This document shows, piece after piece, positions 42,017 to 50,786 of a DNA stretch of 64,000 bases; position 1 is the first letter of the stretch; each line of letters opens with the position of its first letter. The notes under the pieces were generated by a model. The model was not told the DNA's origin. It ran no database searches and saw nothing but the letters and a program-made list of their open reading frames with translations. The DNA comes from Moraxella sp035181385. Lineage in GTDB: Bacteria > Pseudomonadota > Gammaproteobacteria > Pseudomonadales > Moraxellaceae. A program made the translations under genes and the position numbers. The stretch is from contig NZ_JAXCJK010000003.1 of assembly GCF_035181385.1 (NCBI RefSeq), positions 1 through 64,000 on the forward strand, read 5' to 3'.

Positions 42017-43498
42017 TTATTCGCTAAACACAGAGACAAACTGCCCCATTTCCACCTGCACCGATTTGATTTGGGTGTAATGCGTCAAAGTGCTGATACC
42101 GTTTTCACGCCCTACGCCAGACTGCTTATAACCGCCCACAGGCATTTTGGCGTCCGACTCACCCCAAGTGTTAATCCAGCAAATGCCAGCTTGTAATTTG
42201 TGAATGACGCTGTGTGCTTTGGCAATGTCTTTGCTAACCACGCCTGCCGCCAAGCCATAATCGGTATCGTTGGCACGCTGTATGGCTTCATCAAGGCTAT
42301 CATAAGCCAAAATACTCATCACAGGCCCAAAAATCTCATCACGCACAATGCTCATATCGTCTGTGCAATTGGTGAATACAGTCGGCATAACATACGCCCC
42401 TTGACCGCAGTCAAAGCCATTTACCGTCTCGGTAAAGCGTTCGCCCCCTGCCAACAATGTCGCCCCTGCTTGTTTGCCTTGTTCAATATAATCAAGCACT
42501 TTATCCATATGACCAAAACTTGCCAAAGGCCCCATATTGGTGGCAGGGTCGGTGGGGTCGCCCAATTTAACAAACTGCAAACGGTGGATAATCGCTTGCT
42601 CAAATTTATCTTTTAAGGTGTTTGGCACAAACACTCGTGTGCCGTTGGTACACACCTGTCCTGTACTATAAAAATTTGCCATCATCGCAATGTCGGCTGC
42701 CAAATTCACATCAGCGTCATCACAAATAATCAGTGGCGATTTACCCCCAAGCTCCATTGTTACTTCTTTTAAAGACGAGTTGCCTGCCGATGCCATTACC
42801 TTTTTGCCTGTTGGCACACTGCCTGTAAACGATACTTTGGCAATGTCAGGGTGTTCGGTTAGCCAGCCACCGACATCGCCACCGCCTTGCACCACATTAA
42901 ACACGCCATTTGGCACGCCCGCTTCTGTGTAAATTTCAGCAAGTTTTAAAGCCGTTAAAGGGGTCACTTCGCTGGGTTTAAAAATCATTGCATTGCCTGC
43001 TGCTAAGGCAGGAGCAGATTTCCAAAGGGCGATTTGAATGGGATAATTCCACGCCCCAATGCCTGCTACCACCCCCAAAGGTTCACGGCGTGTATAAAAA
43101 AAGCTGGTCTCACGGAGTGGCACTTGCACGCCTTCTACCGCTGTGGCAAGCCCTGCATAATATTCAAGCACATCAGCCCCTGTAACAATATCCACCGCCT
43201 GCGTCTCAGCATACGCCTTGCCTGTGTCCGCCGTTTCAAGGCGTGCAAGCTCATCATTACGCTCACGCAAAATCGCCACCGCTTTTAACAAAATACGACT
43301 ACGCTCACTGGCTGTCATACCTGCCCAGATTTTTTGACCTGCCTTGGCACTTTTGACTGCCTTGTCAATGTCGGTTTGACTGGCACTTTGCACCACCGCC
43401 AACACTTCGCCTGTGGCAGGATTGACCGTCTCAAAGGTTTGACCACTGGTGGCATTGACATACTCGCCGTGAATGTACAACTGTCTGGTGTTTGACAT
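42017..43498 (-). CDS. betB: Betaine aldehyde dehydrogenase (BetB)
   Basis: NAD(P)-dependent aldehyde dehydrogenase that oxidises betaine aldehyde to glycine betaine. MELGGKSPLII carries the general-base Glu, and FYSTGQVCTNGTRVFVP carries the catalytic Cys. FTGSVPTGKKVMA is the cofactor-binding turn. The 493-residue length is normal. It is first in the betBA operon and divergent from betT. The TetR-family regulator gene betI, usually in front of betB, is absent from this locus. Confidence 0.95.
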   Translation of the reverse strand: MSNTRQLYIHGEYVNATSGQTFETVNPATGEVLAVVQSASQTDIDKAVKSAKAGQKIWAGMTASERSRILLKAVAILRERNDELARLETADTGKAYAETQAVDIVTGADVLEYYAGLATAVEGVQVPLRETSFFYTRREPLGVVAGIGAWNYPIQIALWKSAPALAAGNAMIFKPSEVTPLTALKLAEIYTEAGVPNGVFNVVQGGGDVGGWLTEHPDIAKVSFTGSVPTGKKVMASAGNSSLKEVTMELGGKSPLIICDDADVNLAADIAMMANFYSTGQVCTNGTRVFVPNTLKDKFEQAIIHRLQFVKLGDPTDPATNMGPLASFGHMDKVLDYIEQGKQAGATLLAGGERFTETVNGFDCGQGAYVMPTVFTNCTDDMSIVRDEIFGPVMSILAYDSLDEAIQRANDTDYGLAAGVVSKDIAKAHSVIHKLQAGICWINTWGESDAKMPVGGYKQSGVGRENGISTLTHYTQIKSVQVEMGQFVSVFSE

Positions 43499-43585
43499 AA
43501 AATCTCCAAAATTACGCTAAAATCAAAAACTCAATCAAATAAACAAAAGCGAAACAAAATAAATCTACGCCAAATCAATGGCTTA

Positions 43586-43613
43586 TTTATCACATCAACT
43601 TTATCACATCAAC
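43586..43613 (-). repeat. Perfect tandem 14-bp direct repeat upstream of betB
   Basis: TTTATCACATCAAC occurs twice without a gap (43586-43599, 43600-43613), 88-115 bases before the betB ATG. On the minus strand it overlaps a possible promoter: TTGATG (43612-43607) with 17-base spacing to TAAATA. It is a candidate operator. The rest of 43499-43847 is AT-rich, with the betT promoter at 43742-43770. Confidence 0.6.
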
Positions 43614-43741
43614 ATTGCTAATTATCAAAAAAACTCATAAATAAATAAAATTCATTCTCAAATAAACAAGTCTTTATCAAAAAACATCAATAAAAACAAA
43701 GCCAAGCAATCATACCAAAAATTGTCAAAATTCGCAAATCA

Positions 43742-43770
43742 TTGATTTAAATTATCAATTTTGTTATGAT
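43742..43770 (+). promoter_or_regulatory. Promoter of betT, overlapping an inverted repeat
   Basis: TTGATT (43742-43747) and TATGAT (43765-43770) have 17-base spacing. ATTGAT (43741-43746) and ATCAAT (43754-43759) form an inverted repeat across the -35 and spacer, a plausible operator. Start near 43777 excludes translation from 43770 and supports the ATG at 43848. Confidence 0.65.
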
Positions 43771-43847
43771 TGAGTGATTTTGCATTACATTTTATGGTCA
43801 GTGTACCATTTTTAACAACAACTTTTCACAACAATAATGGATTTTTT

Positions 43848-45869
43848 ATGAGCAAAGACAAACAGCCGACCAGCGAATTAAACAAAGGCGTGTTTTTTGT
43901 GTCGGCAGCAATCATTGTGTTTTTTAGCCTATATACGATGTTGTTTAACCAAAGTGCGTCAGCCATTTTGGATAGCGTACTGGGCTGGGTGAGCCATACT
44001 TTTGGTTGGTATTACTTTTTTACCGCCAGTTTGTGCATTATTTTTGTGCTATTTATTGCCTGCTCTCGTTATGGCGATGTCAAGCTTGGGCCCAAGCACG
44101 CTGTGCCAGAGTTTAGCTTGCTTACTTGGTCGGCAATGCTGTTTGCCGCAGGCATTGGCATTGATTTGATGTTCTTTTCGGTGGCAGAACCGATTATGCA
44201 ATATATGGCACCGCCCATCAGCGAGCCACAAACGGCGGCGGCTGCCAAAGAAGCCTTGATGTGGACGATTTTTCACTACGGTATGACAGGCTGGTCTATG
44301 TATGCCTTGATTGGCATTGCTTTGGGCTATTTTTCATATCGCTACAATTTGCCATTGTCCATTCGCTCGGCACTTTATCCGATTATCGGCAAAAAAATCT
44401 ACGGCAAAACAGGCGATGCGGTAGATGTGGCGGCGATTTTGGGGGCGATTTTTGGTATTGCCACCACCTGCGGTATCGGTGTGGTGCAATTAAATTATGG
44501 CTTGCATATTATTTTGGGCGTACCAGAAAGCCTAATGTGGCAACTGATTTTGATTGTACTGGCGGTGATTTTGACCATTATTTCAGTAACCACAGGCGTT
44601 GCCAAAGGCATTAAAATCTTATCAGAATTAAACATTTATTTTGCCATTGGGCTTATGCTGTTTGTGCTGTTTTTGGGTAATACCGAGTTTTTGTTAAATG
44701 CGATGGTGCAAAATGTGGGCGATTATTTGGCACAATTTCCCAATTTAACACTCAATACTTTTGCTTATGAACAATCCACCGAAGTCAAACAATGGGTGCA
44801 AGATTGGACGCTGTTTTTTTGGGCGTGGTGGATTGCGTGGTCGCCATTTGTGGGGCTGTTTTTGGCACAAATCTCCAAAGGTCGCACCATTCGCCAATTT
44901 GTGGTAGGCGTATTGTCTATTCCATTTATGTTTACGCTGGCGTGGCTATCCATTATGGGTAATTCTGCCCTAGACCAAGTTATCAATGGCAATTTGGCTT
45001 TTGCCCAAAAAGTAACGGCACGCCCAGAAGTGGGATTTTTTGAGCTGTTGTCGTTTTATCCGTGGTTTGAATTTACAGCGGTATTGGCGTTTGTGTCAGG
45101 CTTTTTGTTTTATGTCACATCGGCAGACTCTGGGGCGTTGGTTTTGGGTAATTTTAGCTGTAAAACCAGCGACAGCAACAACAATCCGCCCATTTGGAAC
45201 CGCATTTTTTGGTCGCTTGCCATTGCAGGACTGACGGTGGCTATGCTGATGACAGACGGCATCACCGCCCTACAAAAAGCCACCATTATTATGGGCTTGC
45301 CATTTAGTTTTGTCATCTTTTTTGTGATGACAGGGCTGTATAAATCGCTTAGATTAGAAGATTTTCGTGAAGCGTCCACCAAACTGCACGCCGCCCCTGT
45401 GGCAGGCAATGTGGATATTGACAACTGGCAAGAGCGTCTTGACCGTGTTACCGCCTACCCCAATCACACAACCACCAAGCAAAGTCTAGATAGTGTGTGC
45501 TTGCCTGCATTGCAAAGGGTTGCCGATGAGTTTGCCAAAAAAGGCTTGACCACCGACATTAAATTAAACGAGCTGGACAACAAGCTATACCAAATTGAAC
45601 TGTCTGTTGTCTACCAAAATGAGCATAATTTTGTGTATGGCATTTGCCCTGTGGCGTATCCTGTGCCAATCCGTCCGATTGTGCCTGATGCCCAAAACGA
45701 TTATTATCGCTTGGAGACTTTGTTGTTTGACGGCTTGCAAGGCAACGATTTGTCAGGCTACAACCAAGCACAAATCATCAATGATGTGCTAGACAAATAC
45801 GAACGCCACCGTGCCTTTTTGCACATCAATCGTGAGACACCGGGGGAGCGACCGCTTTATAGTGAGTAG
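43848..45869 (+). CDS. betT: High-affinity choline transporter BetT (BCCT family)
   Basis: Secondary choline importer with 12 membrane segments. The BCCT signature region is FFWAWWIAWSPFVGLFLAQI, followed by SKGRTIRQF. The Gly-rich TM AAGIGIDLMFFSVAEP is also family-typical. A long C-terminal cytoplasmic domain (~150 residues) is present, as in osmoregulated BetT. The ATG at 43848 gives 673 residues. An upstream in-frame start at 43770 coincides with the -10 and is unlikely. Divergent from betBA, it supplies choline to the pathway. Confidence 0.93.
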   Translation: MSKDKQPTSELNKGVFFVSAAIIVFFSLYTMLFNQSASAILDSVLGWVSHTFGWYYFFTASLCIIFVLFIACSRYGDVKLGPKHAVPEFSLLTWSAMLFAAGIGIDLMFFSVAEPIMQYMAPPISEPQTAAAAKEALMWTIFHYGMTGWSMYALIGIALGYFSYRYNLPLSIRSALYPIIGKKIYGKTGDAVDVAAILGAIFGIATTCGIGVVQLNYGLHIILGVPESLMWQLILIVLAVILTIISVTTGVAKGIKILSELNIYFAIGLMLFVLFLGNTEFLLNAMVQNVGDYLAQFPNLTLNTFAYEQSTEVKQWVQDWTLFFWAWWIAWSPFVGLFLAQISKGRTIRQFVVGVLSIPFMFTLAWLSIMGNSALDQVINGNLAFAQKVTARPEVGFFELLSFYPWFEFTAVLAFVSGFLFYVTSADSGALVLGNFSCKTSDSNNNPPIWNRIFWSLAIAGLTVAMLMTDGITALQKATIIMGLPFSFVIFFVMTGLYKSLRLEDFREASTKLHAAPVAGNVDIDNWQERLDRVTAYPNHTTTKQSLDSVCLPALQRVADEFAKKGLTTDIKLNELDNKLYQIELSVVYQNEHNFVYGICPVAYPVPIRPIVPDAQNDYYRLETLLFDGLQGNDLSGYNQAQIINDVLDKYERHRAFLHINRETPGERPLYSE

Positions 45870-45888
45870 TTGAGATTTAAGACTGATT

Positions 45889-45920
45889 AAAAAGCCAGTT
45901 TGAGATGAACTGGCTTTTTT
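45889..45920 (+). terminator. Terminator of betT
   Basis: AAAAAGCCAGTT (45889-45900) pairs with AACTGGCTTTTTT (45908-45920). Confidence 0.9.
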
Positions 45921-46021
45921 GTTGTATGCTAAAAATGGCAAGTTTTTCCTTTGTGATTGTTGGCTTTTTACTCAAAAAATGAATGATGTTTCGATCATAG
46001 TTAGAGTAAAAGTCAGCAAAT

Positions 46022-46453
46022 TTAATAATGTGGAGACACCAAGGCTGATCTAACCCAGCCTTCGCCTTTGTCTGTTGCTACATACAAAAAACCTTGTTGT
46101 TCTTGACCAAGATACACCAAAGCGTCTGTTTGTGTGAGTTTGGCAATCGGTTTGTCCTGATTGGCATTTTTGTACAAAGTCAGCGTCGATAACTTACTCA
46201 TCAACAAAGAACCTTCTGTGAGCGTGGCTTGTGTTGACTTGGTTTTAGATTGTATATTAATGCCTACATCGTTGACAAGTTGTTCGGTGGCTTGTTTGCT
46301 GTAAAGCACAGAATTGGCTGTATTTCCAATGCTATTTGCTAGTTCGCTGATATTGCGTATGCCATCAAGCAAACCTGCTTGTGCCACGGTTGTTGTTAAA
46401 AAAGCCAACAAAACAACCGCCGCCATGATGGGCCGGGGAAGCTTAAATTTCAT
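46022..46453 (-). CDS. Exported SH3-domain protein
   Basis: 143 residues with a cleavable signal peptide (MAAVVLLAFLTTTVAQA). A short helical region is followed by a bacterial SH3 domain: LSTLTLYKNANQDKPIAKL...LVYLGQEQQGFLYVATDKGEGWV, with the typical GWV ending. Such domains bind peptidoglycan or act as structural modules; the role here is unknown. AAGGAAA precedes the ATG. It is downstream of metQ, separated by two hairpins, so probably has its own promoter. Confidence 0.75.
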   Translation of the reverse strand: MKFKLPRPIMAAVVLLAFLTTTVAQAGLLDGIRNISELANSIGNTANSVLYSKQATEQLVNDVGINIQSKTKSTQATLTEGSLLMSKLSTLTLYKNANQDKPIAKLTQTDALVYLGQEQQGFLYVATDKGEGWVRSALVSPHY

Positions 46454-46497
46454 CGCAAAAGATTTCCTTATTTAAAATTAAGAGTTCATACAATAAT

Positions 46498-46530
46498 AAA
46501 GCCATCATATAAATAAGCGATGGCTTTTTT
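46498..46530 (+). terminator. Terminator-like hairpin upstream of the SH3-protein gene
   Basis: AAAGCCATC (46498-46506) pairs with GATGGCTTT (46519-46527) and ends in TTTTTT on the plus strand. No plus-strand gene lies upstream within 600 bases, so it may end an antisense transcript or back up the metQ terminator (weaker T-tract on the minus strand). Confidence 0.6.
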
Positions 46531-46560
46531 AACAGTATGACAAAAAAATACTGATATATT

Positions 46561-46593
46561 AAAAAGCCCCTGAGGTTTTTAAGGGGCTTTTTT
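46561..46593 (-). terminator. Terminator of metNIQ
   Basis: AAAAAGCCCCT (46561-46571) pairs with AGGGGCTTTTTT (46582-46593). T-runs exist on both strands. It lies 18 bases after the metQ stop. Confidence 0.88.
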
Positions 46594-46610
46594 GAATGAT
46601 AAAGACCTAA

Positions 46611-47450
46611 TTACCAGCCTTTAACCACGCCATCTTTAAACTGTTTTTTTGCTTCAGCTTCTACTTCGTCAGTTTGGTAAGCTTTGACGAAGTTTTGAAT
46701 GGCTTGTGAGTCTTTATTGTCGCTACGAGCCACAATGATGTTCACATATGGTGATTCTTTGGACTCTACAAATACGCCATCTTGTGCGGTTAAGCCTGCT
46801 TGACCTGCGTAGTTATTGTTCACAACTGCCAAATCTACATCATCAAGTGCACGCGCCGCTACTGAAGTGTCCACTTCTTTGATGATAAGATTTTTTGGAT
46901 TTTCAACAATGTCAATTGAGGTTGATAGCAGGTTCTTATTATCTTTTAGTTTGATAAGACCTTGGTTTTCAAGCAAAATTAAGGCACGAGCTAGGTTTGA
47001 TGGGTCGTTAGGGACGGCGATGGTGGCACCGTCTTTTAGCTCTTCAAGGCTTTTGATTTTTTTAGAATAACCAGCCAATGGATATACAAAGGTATTACCC
47101 ACGATGACTAAGTTGCTCAAGCCTTTTTTAGCACTGTCTTCGTCTAAATATGGCTTATGTTGCATGGCGTTGGCATCTAAGTCACCTTTGGATACCGCTT
47201 CGTTTGGTAAAGCATAGTCATTGAACTCAACATATTCTACGGTCAGTCCGTATTTTTCTTTGGCGACTTTTGCAGCGACTTCTGCTACTGCGTGTTCAGG
47301 ACCGCTCATCACGCCAACTTTGATGGTTTGGGCAATTTTATCAGTGTCAGCAGGGGCGGCCACTTGTTCAGCTTTCTTATCACCACCACAACCAGCTAGG
47401 GCGATGCCAGATGCCAGTACGCAAAGGCCAAAAAATTTATTTAGTTTCAT
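46611..47450 (-). CDS. metQ: Methionine-binding lipoprotein MetQ
   Basis: Periplasmic D/L-methionine receptor of the MetNIQ ABC importer (NlpA family). The lipobox LAGC gives Cys 21, followed by GGDKKAE, the same mature start as TctC. The body shows family wording such as VGVMSGPEHAVAEVAAKVAKE, and DANAMQHKPYLD. The length of 279 is normal. It lies 212 bases after metI, further than usual, so a separate promoter is possible. No S-box or MetJ-type array was recognised in that gap. Confidence 0.93.
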   Translation of the reverse strand: MKLNKFFGLCVLASGIALAGCGGDKKAEQVAAPADTDKIAQTIKVGVMSGPEHAVAEVAAKVAKEKYGLTVEYVEFNDYALPNEAVSKGDLDANAMQHKPYLDEDSAKKGLSNLVIVGNTFVYPLAGYSKKIKSLEELKDGATIAVPNDPSNLARALILLENQGLIKLKDNKNLLSTSIDIVENPKNLIIKEVDTSVAARALDDVDLAVVNNNYAGQAGLTAQDGVFVESKESPYVNIIVARSDNKDSQAIQNFVKAYQTDEVEAEAKKQFKDGVVKGW

Positions 47451-47662
47451 AGAGCTACTCTTTTATTAACTTAAAAATGGATTTAGCTAACTTATGTATT
47501 CATAAATGTAGTCATAAATTAACCAATAGATACAAATGTTGCACACTAGTAACACTTTTGCATATTAAACCATAAAGACCAGTGCAGTTCAATATGTACA
47601 TATAAAAGTTTTTGCAATTTTGATATGCCAAATTTGAATATAAAAATGATGGCAATATGTGC

Positions 47663-48352
47663 CTAGCGGTGATCGCTGCGTTTGGCGATGACATCGCCAG
47701 CTTTTTGGCAAATCATGACAATTGCGACAATGATGATGGTAGCAATCCATTTGACATATACCATGCCACGGTGTTCACCATAGCTGATGGCAAGATTGCC
47801 CAATCCACCACCACCAACCACACCTGCCATCGCAGAATAGCCTATTAAAGTAACCAAAGTTAGTGTGATGGCGTTAATAATCATTGGCAGACTTTCGGGC
47901 AGATAGTATTTGCTAATGACTTGCCAATTGGTCGCACCCATTGATTGTGCCGCTTCAGTCAAGCCAATGGGAATCTCTGCCAAAGCATTGGCAGTTAGGC
48001 GGGCAACGAATGGAATGGCAGCAACACTGAGCGGTACAACGGCCGCTGTTGTACCAAGTGTTGTACCAACAAGCAAGCGAGTGATGGGCATTAAAATGAT
48101 GAGTAGAATGATAAATGGTATGGAACGACCAATATTGATGATTGCGTCTAAGATTTTAAAAAGTGATGTGCTTTCTAAAATACGCCCCTTACCAGTTAAA
48201 AATGCCACAAAACCAAACGGCACGCCAAAAAGAACCGCAATCGCTGTTGCTGCTAGCCCCATGTAGATGGTTTCGTAGGTTGATTGAGCGACCATTTGCC
48301 ACATTTTTGGGTGCAACTCGGTCATAAAGTCGGTATAAAGTTTATCCCACAT
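47663..48352 (-). CDS. metI: Methionine ABC transporter permease MetI
   Basis: Inner-membrane permease with five membrane segments. The EAA-type loop that contacts the ATPase is ALAEIPIGLTEAAQSMGATNWQ. The length is 229 (E. coli 217). Its start overlaps the metN stop by 11 bases, indicating coupled translation. The C-terminus is a short basic tail (KAGDVIAKRSDHR). Confidence 0.94.
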   Translation of the reverse strand: MWDKLYTDFMTELHPKMWQMVAQSTYETIYMGLAATAIAVLFGVPFGFVAFLTGKGRILESTSLFKILDAIINIGRSIPFIILLIILMPITRLLVGTTLGTTAAVVPLSVAAIPFVARLTANALAEIPIGLTEAAQSMGATNWQVISKYYLPESLPMIINAITLTLVTLIGYSAMAGVVGGGGLGNLAISYGEHRGMVYVKWIATIIIVAIVMICQKAGDVIAKRSDHR

Positions 48353-49391
48353 AACCCAATATCTCCAAGTTTACCCCATGTCTTTCTAAGTATTGGTTGG
48401 CTTGTGCGATGGTGTTTGAGTCGCCAATTACCTCGGCAATGGTAAAGCCAAATTTTACACCGCCCACATAATCCATTTGCGATGTTAAAATGCTAAATTC
48501 TACACCAAATTGCTTGCTTGCCTGTGAAAATAATGGCAAATCTACCGAATTGCCTGTAAATTCATATTTTACGATTGGGTAGGATTTGTCATTTGTGGCA
48601 GTGTGATATAGCTTTGCGACAAATTCATCGGGCAAACCAATGTCAAAGGTTGAGTTGATAAAAGTGCGTGCGATGTCGGTTTGGGGATTGGCAAAAATAT
48701 CACTGACTTTTCCTTGTTCAACCAACTCGCCTTTATCAATAACCGCCACTTTATCACAGATATTTTTAACCACATCCATCTCGTGCGTGATGAGCAAAAT
48801 GGTGATGCCAAGTGTTTTGTTAATTTGTTTTAGTAGGCTAAGAATGGACTGTGTGGTGGCAGGGTCAAGCGCACTGGTTGCTTCATCGCATAACAGCACT
48901 TTGGGGTTGGACGCCAAGGAGCGAGCGATGGCAACCCGTTGTTTTTGTCCGCCTGAGAGATTGGCAGGATAAACATCGTGTTTATCATCTAGCCCAACCA
49001 GCTTGGTCAGTTCGCTTACCCGTTGTTTGATTTGTGCTTTTGGCGTGCCAGATAATTCAAGCGGTAAGGAGATATTATCAAACACTGTACGAGAGTGTAG
49101 TAGGTTAAAATGCTGAAAAATCATACCGATGCTACGGCGTGCTTTAATAAGGTCGTTGTGTGATAGGGCGGTTAATTCAATGCCATCAACCGTAACGGTG
49201 CCTGTGGTGGGGGTTTCTAGCAGATTGACACAGCGTATGAGTGTGGATTTTCCTGCCCCAGATGAGCCAATAATGCCAAAAATCTCGCCTTGACCGACTG
49301 TCAAATCGGTTGGCTGTACGGCGGTAAATTTGATAGATTTACCGTCTTTTTGTGTGTGAAATACTTTGCTGATTTGATTCAGCTGTATCAT
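48342..49391 (-). CDS. metN: Methionine ABC transporter ATP-binding protein MetN
   Basis: ABC ATPase with Walker A GSSGAGKST, signature LSGGQKQRVAIARSLA, Walker B VLLCDEATSALD and the C-terminal NIL domain (residues ~270-345) that senses methionine in E. coli MetN. I chose the ATG at 49391 (349 residues, MIQLNQISKVF), matching the family start. ATGs at 49409 and 49403 are in frame but no ribosome site separates the options. First gene of metNIQ. Confidence 0.93.
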   Translation of the reverse strand: MIQLNQISKVFHTQKDGKSIKFTAVQPTDLTVGQGEIFGIIGSSGAGKSTLIRCVNLLETPTTGTVTVDGIELTALSHNDLIKARRSIGMIFQHFNLLHSRTVFDNISLPLELSGTPKAQIKQRVSELTKLVGLDDKHDVYPANLSGGQKQRVAIARSLASNPKVLLCDEATSALDPATTQSILSLLKQINKTLGITILLITHEMDVVKNICDKVAVIDKGELVEQGKVSDIFANPQTDIARTFINSTFDIGLPDEFVAKLYHTATNDKSYPIVKYEFTGNSVDLPLFSQASKQFGVEFSILTSQMDYVGGVKFGFTIAEVIGDSNTIAQANQYLERHGVNLEILGYVG

Positions 49392-49494
49392 GGGTGTTGT
49401 CATGGGCATATCAAATAAAAAATTGTGCAGACTTTATAGTATGGTAGTATAACACAGTTTTTGAGTTTGTTTTGATGTAACGATTGTTCCAATA

Positions 49495-49525
49495 TTGATC
49501 AATCAATTGATCAATCATTGATTAA
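49495..49525 (-). promoter_or_regulatory. Triple TTGATCAA-type palindrome array upstream of metN
   Basis: Two exact palindromes TTGATCAA (49495-49502, 49507-49514) and a third near-copy TTGATTAA (49518-49525) are spaced 12 and 11 bp start to start, one helical turn. On the minus strand they lie 40-70 bases upstream of a -10 candidate TATACT near 49452 with a poor -35, a layout fitting an activator or repressor array. The regulator is unknown. Confidence 0.45.
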
Positions 49526-49565
49526 AATGATTGTTAAGAGTTAATGGTCATTGGCCTTGGCAGTC

Positions 49566-50519
49566 TTAATGGTTTTTGTTTTGGTTATTAACAAAGTCAT
49601 TTATCTGCGAGCATAAAATTTCCCAAAGGCGTGCTTGGGCGTGCAGACTGCCCCATGCATTATGTGGGGTAAATGATACTCGTGGATGGTCTTTTAAAGT
49701 TAATAGTGGATCGTTATTTGCAAAAGGTTCTTGTTCAAAAACATCGGAACCATAGCCTAAAAGTTGTCCATTGTTTATGGCGTTTACGACTGCCATGCCA
49801 TCTACCACGCCACCACGGGCAACATTGATGATGATGGGGCGTTTTGTCATTTTGCTGATGGTTTTATCGTTGATAAGATGGGTGGTGTCTTGAGTGAGTG
49901 GGCAGTGCAGGCTGATGATGTCCGATGTTGCCAATACTGTATCAAAGTCGGTGTAGCGGTCATTTCGTGGGGTTTTGCCTTGATGTTCGGCGTACAGCAC
50001 CTGCATACCAAAGGCGGTGGCAATACGCCCTACGCTTTGACCGATGTTGCCAGCACCAATAATACCTAAGGTTTTGCCTGATAAGTCAAAAATTGGCTCA
50101 TCAATTAGGCAAAATCTACCATCACTTTGCCAAGTGCCATCGGTTGCTTTGTGATGATAAAAAATCCCTGCACGCATGATGTTTAAAATAAGCATAAAAG
50201 TATGTTCTGGTACGCTTACGGTTGAATAGCCTGCAACATTTTTCCATATTACGCCATGTGTCTGACACGCCTGAATGTCAATGTTATTAATGCCCGTGGC
50301 TGTTACATGGATCAATTTGAGTTTGGGCAAGTGTGCGATGGCATCGGCAGTTAGCTCAACTTTATTGGTAATGACGATGTCAGCATCTAGACAGCGTGTT
50401 ATGATGATATCTGTGTCATTTGGCGTACTGTCGTATTTGATATAATCTGTGATGCAATCTGGCAAAGAAAGATCAGTTTTGGCAGAAAAAGTATTGGCAT
50501 CTAAAAATACAGCTTTCAT
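49566..50519 (-). CDS. D-2-hydroxyacid dehydrogenase (hydroxypyruvate/glycerate reductase type)
   Basis: NAD(P)-dependent 2-hydroxyacid dehydrogenase. The nucleotide fold is KTLGIIGAGNIGQSVGRIA. The catalytic triad is visible as Arg in NVARGGVVDG, Glu in DVFEQEPF and His in FTPHNAWGS. The length is 317. The wording HVTATGINNIDIQACQTHGV and AWGSLHAQARL is like HprA/glycerate dehydrogenase-type enzymes, but substrate cannot be fixed by eye. It stands alone, divergent from rapA. Confidence 0.85.
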   Translation of the reverse strand: MKAVFLDANTFSAKTDLSLPDCITDYIKYDSTPNDTDIIITRCLDADIVITNKVELTADAIAHLPKLKLIHVTATGINNIDIQACQTHGVIWKNVAGYSTVSVPEHTFMLILNIMRAGIFYHHKATDGTWQSDGRFCLIDEPIFDLSGKTLGIIGAGNIGQSVGRIATAFGMQVLYAEHQGKTPRNDRYTDFDTVLATSDIISLHCPLTQDTTHLINDKTISKMTKRPIIINVARGGVVDGMAVVNAINNGQLLGYGSDVFEQEPFANNDPLLTLKDHPRVSFTPHNAWGSLHAQARLWEILCSQINDFVNNQNKNH

Positions 50520-50786
50520 TAGGTTATCCAGATTGATAAGGTAAAAATTTGGTCAACTATATCACATTTGGGTAAAATTTTTACAACAGTTTTTACAATA
50601 TAAGCGGTCATTTTTGTCTGACTTTCCTTATTTGACATACCTTGAAAGTCATGAAAATCACCAGTCATGCAAGAGTGAATACAAAAACTGATGATAAATT
50701 CGTGTTTTTTTAGTAGAATAGAAAGTTTTAACAGTAAATAAATTCAATTTTATACGGTATTTATATACATTAGCAAAGAGTGTTTT

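Noticed and set aside
47451..47662. Possible riboswitch or MetJ-box array in the metI-metQ gap
   Set aside because: No conserved S-box core, no AGACGTCT-type repeats and no terminator/antiterminator pair could be recognised.
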